Positions 1 through 7,411 of a stretch of DNA of 29,300 nt are shown here, one piece after another (positions within the stretch are counted from its first letter, which is position 1; each line of letters starts with the position of its first letter). Both the position numbers and the translations under genes were made by a program. This DNA is from DASPHG01 sp035629775. GTDB taxonomy: Bacteria; Actinomycetota; Thermoleophilia; Solirubrobacterales; Thermoleophilaceae. The stretch is from positions 1-29,300 of the forward strand of contig DASPHG010000066.1 of the NCBI GenBank assembly GCA_035629775.1, given 5' to 3'. The notes beneath the pieces are model-generated. The model had not been told where the DNA came from, made no database searches, and saw only the letters and a list, made by a program, of their open reading frames with translations.

Positions 1-2
1 CG

Positions 3-899
3 GGCGCGACTGGTGCTGCTGGCGCGAAGGGCGACAAGGGTGACAAGGGCGACACCGGTACGACTGGTGCGACCGGCGCTACGGGTGCGGCCGGCTCGAC
101 TGGTGCCACTGGCGCTACGGGCGCGACCGGTGCCACTGGCGCTACCGGTGCCACGGGCGCTACGGGCGCGACTGGCGCTCAGGGAATTCAGGGTATTCAG
201 GGCATCCAGGGCCTCAAGGGCGACAAGGGCGACACCGGTGCTACCGGAGCCACTGGCGCTACCGGAGCCACCGGTGCGGCCGGCGCCACGGGTGCCACGG
301 GCGCGACCGGCGTGACCGGCGCGACTGGTGCTGCCGGCGCGAAGGGCGACAAGGGCGACAAGGGCGACAAGGGCGACACCGGTAACACCGGTGCGACCGG
401 AGCCACGGGCGCTGCTGGCGCTACGGGCGCGACTGGTGCTGCTGGCGCGAAGGGTGACAAGGGCGACAAGGGCGACACCGGTACGACCGGTACGACCGGC
501 GCGACCGGAGCCACGGGTGCTACTGGCGCGACGGGTGCGACCGGCGCCACGGGTGCGACCGGCGCGACGGGCGCTCAGGGCATCCAGGGGATCCCGGGCA
601 TCAAGGGCGACAAGGGCGACAAGGGCGATAAGGGCGACACCGGTGCGACTGGTGCGACCGGCGCCACGGGTGCGACGGGCGCGACGGGCGCAACGGGCGC
701 TACGGGCGCAACGGGCGCGACCGGCGCGACTGGTGCCACCGGCGCCACCGGCCTCCAGGGGATCCAGGGCATCGATGGTGTGAAGGGCGACACCGGCGCG
801 ACCGGCGCGACCGGCGCTCAGGGCCCGCAGGGCAACCCGGGCACGCCCGGAACGCCCGGCACCAACGGCACGAACGGCACCAACGGCACGAACGGCACC
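3..899 (+). repeat. Gly-X-Y coding tandem repeat
   Basis: This is a 9-base-periodic, low-complexity DNA repeat that encodes collagen triplets. Units such as GGCGCGACCGGTGCCACT recur with synonymous changes, so the array is degenerate at DNA level but strict at protein level. Longer blocks encoding Gly-Ala-Lys-Gly-Asp-Lys-Gly-Asp recur near 27, 339 and 447. The same block produces long spurious open frames on both strands. Confidence 0.85.
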
Positions 900-1340
900 A
901 GCTTCACCTGGCGCGGCGCTTGGAGCAACTCGACTGCCTACGCGGTGCGCGACACCGTTTCCTACAACGGCTCGTCGTGGATCGCGAAGCAGGCCCACAC
1001 GGGCCAGACGCCGGCCGCCGGGGCCTACTGGGACCTGATGGCTCAGGCCGGCACGAACGGCACGAACGGCACGAACGGGGCCGACGGGGCGGACGGGACG
1101 TTCTCCACGGCGAACGTCGCGGTCCGGACCGGCACGGTCAACTCGTCCACCGGTATCGGCACTGCCACGTGCCTCGCGGGCGAGAAGGCGCTCGGCGGCG
1201 GCTACGACGTGAGCGCCGCTTCCGGTAACAACCGAGCCATCATCGACGCCCCCATCGTGACCAGCGGGGTCCCGACGGGCTGGCGGTTCCAGTACAGCGC
1301 CGGAACGCCGGGCACCGTCTACGTGATCTGCGTCTCCTAG
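3..1340 (+). CDS. Collagen-like surface protein, 5' end outside window
   Basis: The frame is open from base 3, so the true start lies upstream; 445 residues are visible. Residues 1 to about 299 are an almost uninterrupted Gly-X-Y repeat dominated by Gly-Ala-Thr and Gly-Asp-Lys/Gly-Asp-Thr triplets, ending in Gly-Thr-Asn triplets. Residues about 300-349 (bases 900-1049) are a Trp-rich segment (Trp-Arg-Gly-Ala-Trp, then Val-Ser-Tyr-Asn-Gly-Ser-Ser-Trp) that resembles CBM5/12 chitin-binding modules. A second short Gly-X-Y run follows (1050-1098), then a C-terminal domain of about 80 residues with only two cysteines, C390 and C443, which could form a disulfide. Gly-X-Y proteins of this kind form triple-helical stalks on bacterial surfaces; here the tip would be the CBM-like and C-terminal domains. 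A phage tail fibre is an alternative, but no phage genes are near. An internal ATG at 312 is not the start. Confidence 0.85.
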   Translation, partial: GATGAAGAKGDKGDKGDTGTTGATGATGAAGSTGATGATGATGATGATGATGATGATGAQGIQGIQGIQGLKGDKGDTGATGATGATGATGAAGATGATGATGVTGATGAAGAKGDKGDKGDKGDTGNTGATGATGAAGATGATGAAGAKGDKGDKGDTGTTGTTGATGATGATGATGATGATGATGATGAQGIQGIPGIKGDKGDKGDKGDTGATGATGATGATGATGATGATGATGATGATGATGATGLQGIQGIDGVKGDTGATGATGAQGPQGNPGTPGTPGTNGTNGTNGTNGTSFTWRGAWSNSTAYAVRDTVSYNGSSWIAKQAHTGQTPAAGAYWDLMAQAGTNGTNGTNGADGADGTFSTANVAVRTGTVNSSTGIGTATCLAGEKALGGGYDVSAASGNNRAIIDAPIVTSGVPTGWRFQYSAGTPGTVYVICVS

Positions 1341-1378
1341 TACGCGAGTACATCCGCCGCGGCGTTCAGGCTTAGGCC

Positions 1379-2035
1379 ATGAACGTCGCGGCAGGTTGTG
1401 TCGCGGCCTGCGCCCTCGCGCTGGCCGCCCCCTCGTTGGCATCGGCCGATCCATCGCTCCGCGCTGATCCCGATCACGGCAAGCCAGGCGACGACGTCAG
1501 CCTCCGCGGCAAGGGCTGGCTCACGGAGAACTGTCCGAACCGCGTCACTCTCTACTTCCGCCAGGGCGGGCGCCGGCTGAAGCTCGGCTCGGCCATCCAC
1601 GGCAACGGGCGGTTCGTCTTCGACACCCACTACCAGGCGGCCGAGCCCGGCCAGGCCCGCTTCATCGGCCGCCAGGTCTGCGGCGACACGGTCCACAAGG
1701 CAATCGCTCGGGTCACGGTGGGGGATGGGCCGAGCAGCGAGTCCGTCAAGTACCGCGGCCAGACCGAGCACGGCGGGCGAGTCTCCTTCATGGTCGTGGA
1801 CGGCAACGAGGTGCGGCAGTTCCGCTTCATGAACCGCTGTGCGAAGGACCGCATGCGCGGCACACGCGTCCCCGGCCGGATGCCGATCGGCGACATCACC
1901 TTCACTCGGCGCGGGAACCGCTTCAAGATCTTCGGCCGCTTCCGGCCCAACGGCGTGGTCAAGGGCCGGGCGCGCGAGGTCACCAAGAACTGCGACAGCG
2001 AGAAGATGACCTGGCGGGCCGAGCGGGTCGGCTGA
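1379..2035 (+). CDS. Small secreted protein of unknown function
   Basis: 218 residues. Residues 1-23 form a signal peptide (hydrophobic Ala/Leu core, probable cleavage after Ala-Ser-Ala). Residues about 30-110 look like an Ig-like beta domain that opens Asp-Pro-Asp-His-Gly-Lys-Pro-Gly-Asp. Residues about 120-218 form a second beta-rich domain ending in a Cys-Asp-Ser-Glu-Lys-Met-Thr-Trp-Arg-Ala segment. I have an impression of similar C-terminal domains in other secreted actinobacterial proteins but cannot name a family. It starts 38 bases after the collagen-like gene with no clear promoter, so co-transcription is possible. A function is not assigned. Confidence 0.7.
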   Translation: MNVAAGCVAACALALAAPSLASADPSLRADPDHGKPGDDVSLRGKGWLTENCPNRVTLYFRQGGRRLKLGSAIHGNGRFVFDTHYQAAEPGQARFIGRQVCGDTVHKAIARVTVGDGPSSESVKYRGQTEHGGRVSFMVVDGNEVRQFRFMNRCAKDRMRGTRVPGRMPIGDITFTRRGNRFKIFGRFRPNGVVKGRAREVTKNCDSEKMTWRAERVG

Positions 2036-2043
2036 CCCGCACG

Positions 2044-2061
2044 ATTGACTGGTCAGTCAAT
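2044..2061. promoter_or_regulatory. Palindromic operator, TetR-family type
   Basis: ATTGACTGGTCAGTCAAT is a perfect inverted repeat with 8-base arms and a 2-base centre. It contains the probable -35 box of the etf promoter, so a bound repressor would block RNA polymerase. The sequence style (TGACTG/CAGTCA) is typical of TetR-family sites on fatty-acid and acyl-CoA genes. No regulator gene lies in the window. Confidence 0.7.
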
Positions 2062-2071
2062 GGGGTAGAAT
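2045..2071 (+). promoter_or_regulatory. Probable etfB promoter
   Basis: The -35 candidate TTGACT (2045-2050) and the -10 candidate TAGAAT (2066-2071) are 15 bases apart, slightly short of the ideal. A start of transcription near 2078 would leave a leader of about 75 bases. A GC-rich inverted repeat, TCGCCC/GGGCGA at 2071-2087, sits at the transcript start. Confidence 0.5.
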
Positions 2072-2152
2072 CGCCCCGCGCGGGCGATCCGCAATGCTGC
2101 GCGACGCCCAGCCACACTCGTTAGCCGCCGCTGACTGAACGAAGGAGAAACC

Positions 2153-2947
2153 TTGAAGATCTGCGTCCTGGTCAAAGAGGTGCCGGACGCCGCCGTCGAG
2201 AAGCGCATGGACCCCAACTCCAAGCGCCTTGACCGGTCCGGCGAGAAGAACCTCAACCCCTTTGACACACACGCCATCGAGGCCGCCATGCAGGTGAAGG
2301 AAGGCGGCCAGGCCGACGTCGAGGAGATCATCGCCGTCACGATGGGTCCCGAGAGCGCCGTCCGCGCACTCCACAAGGCCGTGTCGCTCGGCGCCGACCG
2401 ATCGGTCCACCTGACCGACGAGACCCTCTCCGGGTCCGACGTCGCCGCCACCGGCTACGCGCTCGCGAAGGTGCTCGAGAGCGAGAGCCCCGATCTGGTC
2501 CTGCTGGGCCAGCAGTCGGACGACGGTGAGTGCTACACGATCGGCGCCGTCGTGGCCGACCACCTGAAGATGCCGTCGCTCACCCAGGTGATCAAGATGG
2601 ACGTCGAGGGCGGCAAGCTTCGCTGCGAGCGTCAGGCCGAGTACGGCTACGACACCGTCGAGATCGAGCTGCCGGCCGTCATCTCGGTTGGCGACGCCAT
2701 CAACGAGCCGCGCTACCCGTCGCTCAAGGCGATCATGGGCGCGAAGAAGAAGCCGCTCGAGACGAAGGGTGCGGGCGACGTCGGCATCGAGGGCGACAAG
2801 GTCGGCCTCGACGGCTCACGCACTGAGGTCCTCGCGATCAACCCGCCGCCGGAGAAGCAGGCCGGGCAGATCATCGAGGACGAGGACACTGACGAGACGG
2901 TCCAGCAGATCGTCTCCTGGCTCGAGGAAAGGAAGCTGCTGGCATGA
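2153..2947 (+). CDS. etfB: Electron transfer flavoprotein beta subunit
   Basis: 264 residues with the standard EtfB opening (Met-Lys-Ile-Cys-Val-Leu-Val-Lys-Glu-Val-Pro-Asp). The adenine-nucleotide-binding region follows (Val-Thr-Met-Gly-Pro-Glu; Ala-Leu-Ser-type Lys-Ala-Val-Ser-Leu-Gly-Ala-Asp), as does the Leu-Leu-Gly-Gln-Gln-Ser-Asp-Asp-Gly loop. The start is TTG at 2153, chosen because a good Shine-Dalgarno (AGGAG, 2143-2147) lies 5 bases before it. This is one of the few clear Shine-Dalgarno sites in the window. With EtfA the protein forms the soluble FAD/AMP heterodimer that takes electrons from acyl-CoA and related dehydrogenases. The gene overlaps etfA by 4 bases (ATGA) and is the first gene of an etfB-etfA-etfD operon. 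Confidence 0.95.
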   Translation: MKICVLVKEVPDAAVEKRMDPNSKRLDRSGEKNLNPFDTHAIEAAMQVKEGGQADVEEIIAVTMGPESAVRALHKAVSLGADRSVHLTDETLSGSDVAATGYALAKVLESESPDLVLLGQQSDDGECYTIGAVVADHLKMPSLTQVIKMDVEGGKLRCERQAEYGYDTVEIELPAVISVGDAINEPRYPSLKAIMGAKKKPLETKGAGDVGIEGDKVGLDGSRTEVLAINPPPEKQAGQIIEDEDTDETVQQIVSWLEERKLLA

Positions 2948-3924
2948 GCGGGATCCTCACGTACGCACTCCATTACGAGGGCGAGTTCAACAAGAACTCG
3001 CTGGGCGCCGTCTCCGAGGCGGGCAAGCTCGCCGGCGAGCTCGGCGTCGAGGCGCACGCCGTCGTCGTTGGCGACGACGCTACCGACGACCTCTGCAAGC
3101 AGCTCGGCAACTACGGCGCGTCGAAGGTCTTCCGCGCGCCCGCGCCCGCGGGCCTGGGTGGCCCGGTGGTCGACGTCATGGCCAAGCTGATCGAGCAGAA
3201 CGGCTACGACTACGTGATCTTCGGAGGCGGCTTGCTCGGCTTCGAGATCGGCGCTGGCCTGGCCGCCCGCCTGCATGGCGGCGTGACCATGGAGGTCACC
3301 GAGGTCAAGGTCCAGGACGGGAAGCTGGTCGCGGTGCGGCCGATCCTCCAGGACTCGGCCGTCGTGGACGTCGGCTACTCGGAGGACGGCCCGGCCGTGA
3401 TCATCGGCCGCCTGAACGCGTTCGAGATCGCCGAGGCCGGCGGCGGTGACGCCGAGGTCGAGGAGTTGGCCGTCGACCTCTCCGAGTGGTCCACCAAGGC
3501 CACGATGGTCGAGCGCGGCGAGCAGCGCGGCGCCGACGTCAACATCGAGGACGCACAGATCCTCGTGGGCGGCGGCCGCGGCCTCGGCAAGGCCGAGGGC
3601 TTCCAGGAGATCGCGGAGCCGCTCGCCGATGCGCTCGGCGGGGCGGTCGCGGCCACGCGTGCCGTGGTCGACGCGGGCTGGTTCCCGTACGCGGGCCAGA
3701 TCGGTCAGACCGGCAAGACGGTCGCGCCGAAGCTCTACCTGGCCGTGGGCATCTCGGGCGCCATCCAGCACAAGGTCGGCATGCAGTCGTCGGAGAACAT
3801 CGTCGCGATCAACAAGGACCCGAACGCGCCGATCTTCGAGTTCTCCGACCTCGGCATCGTGGGCGACCTGCACAAGATCGTCCCCAAGCTGACCGAGGCG
3901 ATCAAGGCCAAGAAGGGCGGCTGA
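2944..3924 (+). CDS. etfA: Electron transfer flavoprotein alpha subunit
   Basis: 326 residues, the normal EtfA length. The N-terminal half is the ETF alpha/beta domain. The C-terminal half is the FAD domain: Gly-Gly-Gly-Arg-Gly-Leu-Gly at residues 209-215, then Ala-Thr-Arg-Ala-Val-Val-Asp-Ala-Gly-Trp, Gln-Ile-Gly-Gln-Thr-Gly-Lys-Thr-Val, and Gly-Ile-Ser-Gly-Ala-Ile-Gln-His. The residues expected for FAD binding are therefore all visible. The ATG overlaps the etfB stop (ATGA), which indicates translational coupling and 1:1 synthesis. etfD follows after 8 bases. The partner dehydrogenases are not in the window. Confidence 0.96.
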   Translation: MSGILTYALHYEGEFNKNSLGAVSEAGKLAGELGVEAHAVVVGDDATDDLCKQLGNYGASKVFRAPAPAGLGGPVVDVMAKLIEQNGYDYVIFGGGLLGFEIGAGLAARLHGGVTMEVTEVKVQDGKLVAVRPILQDSAVVDVGYSEDGPAVIIGRLNAFEIAEAGGGDAEVEELAVDLSEWSTKATMVERGEQRGADVNIEDAQILVGGGRGLGKAEGFQEIAEPLADALGGAVAATRAVVDAGWFPYAGQIGQTGKTVAPKLYLAVGISGAIQHKVGMQSSENIVAINKDPNAPIFEFSDLGIVGDLHKIVPKLTEAIKAKKGG

Positions 3925-3932
3925 GGCTCGGG

Positions 3933-5663
3933 ATGGCCACGGCACCAGCGGAGTTCCTGCCCGGCGTCGAGTCGGGCAAGGAGTTCGTCACCCAGCCCAC
4001 CGACCCTGAGGACGAGCGCATCGAGGTAGGTGTCGTGATCGTGGGCGGCGGCCCGGCCGGGCTGTCGTGCGCGATCCGGCTGATGCAGCTGGTCTCCGAG
4101 GACGAGAAGCTCATGGAGCGCCTCGGTGACGTTCCCGTTGCGCTCGTCGAGAAGGGCAAGGGCCCCGGCTCGCATCTGATGTCCGGGGCGATGATGGACC
4201 CGTCGGCCATGAAGAAGCTCTTCCCGGACCTTCCCGAGGAGGAGTGGCCCACCTACGGCACGGTGCCGAAGGACACGGTCTACTTCATGACGTCGAAGCG
4301 GGCCATCCCGCTGGTGCCCACGCCGCCGCCGTTCCGCAACCACGGCAATCACGTCACCTCGGTCGCCCAGCTCGGGCGGTTCCTCGGCGAGAAGGCCGAG
4401 GAGGCGGGCGTGTACATCCTCCCCGAGACGTCGGCCTACAAGCTGTTGGTCGAGGACGGCGTCGTCCGCGGCATCCGCTCGGGCGACAAGGGCCGCGGGC
4501 GCGAGGGTGAGGAGCTCGGCAACTTCGAGCCGGGCTCAGACCTGATCGCCCAGGCGACGGTGCTCGCCGAGGGGACCGCCGGTCACCTGGCCGGCGCGGC
4601 GATCTCGCACTTCGATCTGGCCTCCGACGACCCGCCCCAGTGGGAGCTCGGCGTCAAGGAGGTCTGGGAGGTCCAGAAGCCGCTCGACCGCGTGATCCAC
4701 TCGATGGGGTGGCCGCTGCGGCTCGGGGCGAAGTACCGCGAGTTCGGCGGCTGCTTCATCTACCCGATGGGCGAGGACAAGGTCTCGATCGGGTTCGTGG
4801 CCGGGCTCGACTACCGCGACGCGACGTTCTCGGTCCACGACACCCTGCAGATGTTCAAGACGCACCCGCTCGTGCGGAAGATCCTCGAGGGCGGGAAGCG
4901 CGTGGCCTGGGGCGCGAAGACGATCCCGTCGGGCGGCTACTGGGCGATGCCGCGGCAGATGTGGGCGCCCGGCATGGCGATCGCGGGCGACTCGGCGTCG
5001 ATGGTGAACATTCCCAAGCTGAAGGGCGTCCACCTGGCGATGCACGCCGGCATGTTCGCCGCCGAGGCGATTTACGAGAAGCTCTCGCAGGGGGCTGACT
5101 GCCACGACCTCTCGAACTATCAGGAGAAGGTGGAGGGGTCCGTGATCGAGAAGGACATCCACCGCTCGCGCAACATGCGCCAGGTGTTCGGCAGGGGCTT
5201 CCTCGTCGGCGGCGCGCTCGCGAACGCGATGGAGATCACCGGCGGGCGGTTCCCCGGCGGGCGGTTCGCCACGCACGACGACGCGAACCAGCCGGTGTTC
5301 ATCGGCAACCGCTGGAAGAAGTATCCGAAGCCGGATGGCAAGTACACGTTCGACAAGCTGTCGTCGGTCTTCGCGACCGGCAACCAGTCGCGCGACGACG
5401 CGCCGTCGCACATCCGCATCCAGAAGAAGGTGCCGCTCGAGCTCGCGCTGATGTGGCAGCAGATGTGCCCGGCGCAGGTCTACGAGGTGCCCGAGGAGAT
5501 CCTCGAGAAGCTTCAGAAGGGCGAGGAGGAACTCGACCCGAAGCAGATCGTCGACCTCCAGGTCGCGCCGTCGAACTGCGTCCAGTGCGGGGCCATCACC
5601 GCGAAGGGCGGCAGGCTCACGCCGCCCGAGGGCGGCGAGGGCCCGAACTACCAGCAGACCTGA
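3933..5663 (+). CDS. etfD: ETF:quinone oxidoreductase-like protein with an incomplete Fe-S loop
   Basis: 576 residues, the size of FixC and FixX fused, as in ETF-QO. The FAD dinucleotide motif is Gly-Gly-Gly-Pro-Ala-Gly at residues 38-43; the body has the ETF-QO pattern (Gly-Met-Ala-Ile-Ala-Gly-Asp-Ser-Ala, Lys-Gly-Val-His-Leu-Ala-Met). The protein should take electrons from EtfAB and reduce membrane quinone. The C-terminal ferredoxin-like segment has C512 (Cys-Pro-Ala-Gln-Val-Tyr-Glu), C549 and C552 (Asn-Cys-Val-Gln-Cys). Where ETF-QO normally has its fourth cluster cysteine, residue 555 is isoleucine. The start is the ATG 8 bases after etfA, and the overall fold is intact, so this looks like a lineage variant rather than a broken gene. 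The last 47 bases overlap the convergent DUF559 gene. Confidence 0.92.
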   Translation: MATAPAEFLPGVESGKEFVTQPTDPEDERIEVGVVIVGGGPAGLSCAIRLMQLVSEDEKLMERLGDVPVALVEKGKGPGSHLMSGAMMDPSAMKKLFPDLPEEEWPTYGTVPKDTVYFMTSKRAIPLVPTPPPFRNHGNHVTSVAQLGRFLGEKAEEAGVYILPETSAYKLLVEDGVVRGIRSGDKGRGREGEELGNFEPGSDLIAQATVLAEGTAGHLAGAAISHFDLASDDPPQWELGVKEVWEVQKPLDRVIHSMGWPLRLGAKYREFGGCFIYPMGEDKVSIGFVAGLDYRDATFSVHDTLQMFKTHPLVRKILEGGKRVAWGAKTIPSGGYWAMPRQMWAPGMAIAGDSASMVNIPKLKGVHLAMHAGMFAAEAIYEKLSQGADCHDLSNYQEKVEGSVIEKDIHRSRNMRQVFGRGFLVGGALANAMEITGGRFPGGRFATHDDANQPVFIGNRWKKYPKPDGKYTFDKLSSVFATGNQSRDDAPSHIRIQKKVPLELALMWQQMCPAQVYEVPEEILEKLQKGEEELDPKQIVDLQVAPSNCVQCGAITAKGGRLTPPEGGEGPNYQQT

Positions 5664-6531
5664 GGATCCGCTCGACGTAGCCGGGCTCATAGCGGACCTG
5701 CGCGTGAGTGAAGCGCAGGACGGTCAGCCCGGCCGCGGTTAGCGCCTGGTCGCGGACGCGGTCACGTGCCTGTTGAGTGGGCGTTCGGTGGTAGCGGAGG
5801 CCGTCGGTTTCGACGACGAGGTCGAGCGTCGGCCAGTAGAAGTCCACCCGGAAGCCGTGAAGGCTTGCCTGCGTCTGTGGTGGGGGCAGGCCGGCGCGGT
5901 TCGCTATCGGGACGAAGCGTCTTTCCAGCTCTGAGTCAGTGAGGAGGAGGGTGTGGCGGTCGAGGAGCTTGCGCAGGCTCTTGACGCCGGGTTGCCCGGC
6001 GGACGCTTCGAGCGCTTCGCGCAGGCTCTCCGGGTCGATCAGATCGAGCTTGTCGGCCTCGTTGACGGCGGCTTCGAGCTCGCGCGGGTGCAGGGTCAGG
6101 TCCATGAGAGTCCGCGTCGGAGTCGTCGTCGGGATGCCGTGCTGGGTCGCGACATCCTCGGCTGCCAGGCTCGGCCGCCGGTACGTCTGGATCCCTCGCC
6201 GGCGCACAGGCGAGCTCCTCGTCACTGACACGTGAATCAGCTGATTCCGCGGAATGCGGATGTCCCACAGCTCTGCGGCGCTGTCGTGGCTAAGCACAGC
6301 ACCCTCGCCGCACGCCAACACCGCCGCCATCAGCCAGCCGTGCCGTGTCAACTCCGGCCGGCCGACCGCGTAAACGCCGCGCCAGGTCACATGCAGCCGC
6401 CCCTCGCGCACGCGCCACTCGATGGCTTTGTCGGTGAAGCCCAGGTCCAGCAGCTGCGTGCGCGTGATCACCCAGTGTTGTCGGCGTGCGAGCGCCCATG
6501 CGCGGCGCGAGTGTTCGATTGACCCCGTCAT
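5617..6531 (-). CDS. DUF559 protein with N-terminal AbiEi-like domain
   Basis: 304 residues. Residues about 5-60 look like the winged-helix domain of AbiEi-type antitoxins (Ile-Thr-Arg-Thr-Gln-Leu-Leu-Asp-Leu-Gly-Phe and Arg-Leu-His-Val-Thr-Trp-Arg-Gly-Val-Tyr-Ala-Val-Gly). The C-terminal part (from about residue 195) is a DUF559/Vsr-like endonuclease fold: Phe-Arg-Val-Asp-Phe-Tyr-Trp, Val-Val-Glu-Thr-Asp-Gly, and Arg-Asp-Gln-Ala-Leu. The start at 6531 was chosen because the protein match begins there; a longer reading to 6762 would run deep into the divergent SDR. No partner toxin is adjacent, so an abortive-infection role is not shown. Such single-gene proteins are common in actinobacteria and of unknown function. 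The 3' end overlaps etfD by 47 bases. Confidence 0.8.
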   Translation of the reverse strand: MTGSIEHSRRAWALARRQHWVITRTQLLDLGFTDKAIEWRVREGRLHVTWRGVYAVGRPELTRHGWLMAAVLACGEGAVLSHDSAAELWDIRIPRNQLIHVSVTRSSPVRRRGIQTYRRPSLAAEDVATQHGIPTTTPTRTLMDLTLHPRELEAAVNEADKLDLIDPESLREALEASAGQPGVKSLRKLLDRHTLLLTDSELERRFVPIANRAGLPPPQTQASLHGFRVDFYWPTLDLVVETDGLRYHRTPTQQARDRVRDQALTAAGLTVLRFTHAQVRYEPGYVERILRSAGSSGPRRPRAA

Positions 6532-6539
6532 CACGGGGT
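6522..6539 (-). promoter_or_regulatory. Hairpin with the start codon in its loop
   Basis: ACCCCGT-CATC-ACGGGGT (plus strand) has perfect 7-base arms. On the minus-strand transcript the 4-base loop is GATG, which holds the ATG of the DUF559 gene. No Shine-Dalgarno lies upstream. Confidence 0.5.
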
Positions 6540-6574
6540 GAATGCATCGATCGCGAGGGGTTCGCCCCGGCCTA

Positions 6575-6586
6575 TAGGGTCGGGGC
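6575..6586 (+). promoter_or_regulatory. Leaderless promoter of the SDR gene
   Basis: A TAGGGT -10 box (6575-6580) is followed by 6 bases and then the GTG start at 6587. There is no Shine-Dalgarno. This geometry fits an mRNA starting at the start codon. A GGGG-TTCG-CCCC inverted repeat lies just upstream (6557-6568). Confidence 0.6.
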
Positions 6587-7411
6587 GTGCCCAGTGTGCT
6601 CGTCACGGGGGCCTCTACGGGGATCGGGGAGGCGACCGCGCTTCGGATGAAGCGCGCCGGCTGGGACGTCTTCGCGGCCGCGCGCAGCGACGAGGACCTC
6701 GCGCGGCTGCGTGACGCGGGCCTGCACTCCGTGCGGCTCGACGTGACCGACGCCGAGTCCATTCAGGCGGCGCGGGTGCAGCTCGACGAGCGCGGGCTGA
6801 ACGGCCTCGTGAACAACGCCGGCGTCGCGGTCAGCGCGCCGATCGAGCTCGTCCCGCTGGACGACCTCCGCCAGCAGCTCGAGGTCAACCTCGTCGGCCA
6901 GGTCGCGGTCATCCAGGCCTTCATGCCGAACATCCGCGAGGCGCGCGGCCGGATCGTCAACGTCAGCTCGATCGGCGGGCGGATGGCCCTCCCGCTCGTC
7001 GGCCCCTACGCGGCGTCGAAGTATGCGCTCGAGGCGGTCAGCGACTCACTGCGCCGTGAGCTCCGACCCTGGGGGCTCCATGTCTCGCTGATCGAGCCGG
7101 GCGCCGTGGTCACGCCCATCTGGGAGAAGGGCCGCGCAACCGCGGATCGGGTCGAGGCCAATATGGGCGAACGCGGCCGCCAGCTCTACGGAAAGCTCGC
7201 CGACCGCATCCGCGCCGAGACGGAGAAGATCCCCGACCGCGGCGTGCACCCCGACGAAGTAGCCAAAGCCATCGAGCACGCCCTCACTGACTCGCGCCCG
7301 AAGCTCCGCTACGTGGTGGGAAGGGACGCGAAGATGCGTCTGAAGGTCAAGGCACTCGTCGGCGACCGGCGCATGGACGCGCTGATCGCCCGAACGTTGG
7401 ACTGGCGCTAG
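6587..7411 (+). CDS. Short-chain dehydrogenase/reductase
   Basis: 274 residues of a classical SDR. The cofactor motif Thr-Gly-Ala-Ser-Thr-Gly-Ile-Gly is at residues 7-14 and Asn-Asn-Ala-Gly near residue 80. The catalytic Ser is in Asn-Val-Ser-Ser-Ile-Gly-Gly, and Tyr141/Lys145 complete the Tyr-x-x-x-Lys pair. An Arg residue after the second strand (Ala-Ala-Arg-Ser) hints at NADP(H). The family oxidises or reduces alcohols and carbonyls of many substrates; none can be named here. The GTG start is supported by the -10 box placed 6 bases before it. The stop shares a CTAG tetramer with the convergent acylase gene. Confidence 0.9.
   Translation: MPSVLVTGASTGIGEATALRMKRAGWDVFAAARSDEDLARLRDAGLHSVRLDVTDAESIQAARVQLDERGLNGLVNNAGVAVSAPIELVPLDDLRQQLEVNLVGQVAVIQAFMPNIREARGRIVNVSSIGGRMALPLVGPYAASKYALEAVSDSLRRELRPWGLHVSLIEPGAVVTPIWEKGRATADRVEANMGERGRQLYGKLADRIRAETEKIPDRGVHPDEVAKAIEHALTDSRPKLRYVVGRDAKMRLKVKALVGDRRMDALIARTLDWR

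Noticed and set aside
197..550. Open frame of Val-Ala-Pro repeats on the minus strand
   Set aside because: It is the antisense of the Gly-X-Y repeat, which keeps all frames open; the plus-strand product has folded domains and a clear end.
3..899. Possible CRISPR array
   Set aside because: The repeats are 9-base periodic with no unique spacers and encode collagen triplets.
4536..5690. Long minus-strand frame inside etfD
   Set aside because: It is a GC-driven shadow; etfD has full family motifs on the plus strand.
5617..6531. Toxin-antitoxin (AbiE) locus
   Set aside because: Only the AbiEi-like domain is present, fused to DUF559; no AbiEii nucleotidyltransferase is adjacent.
6532..6762. Longer N-terminus for the DUF559 protein
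   Set aside because: The added 77 residues are low-complexity and overlap the divergent SDR; family similarity begins at 6531.
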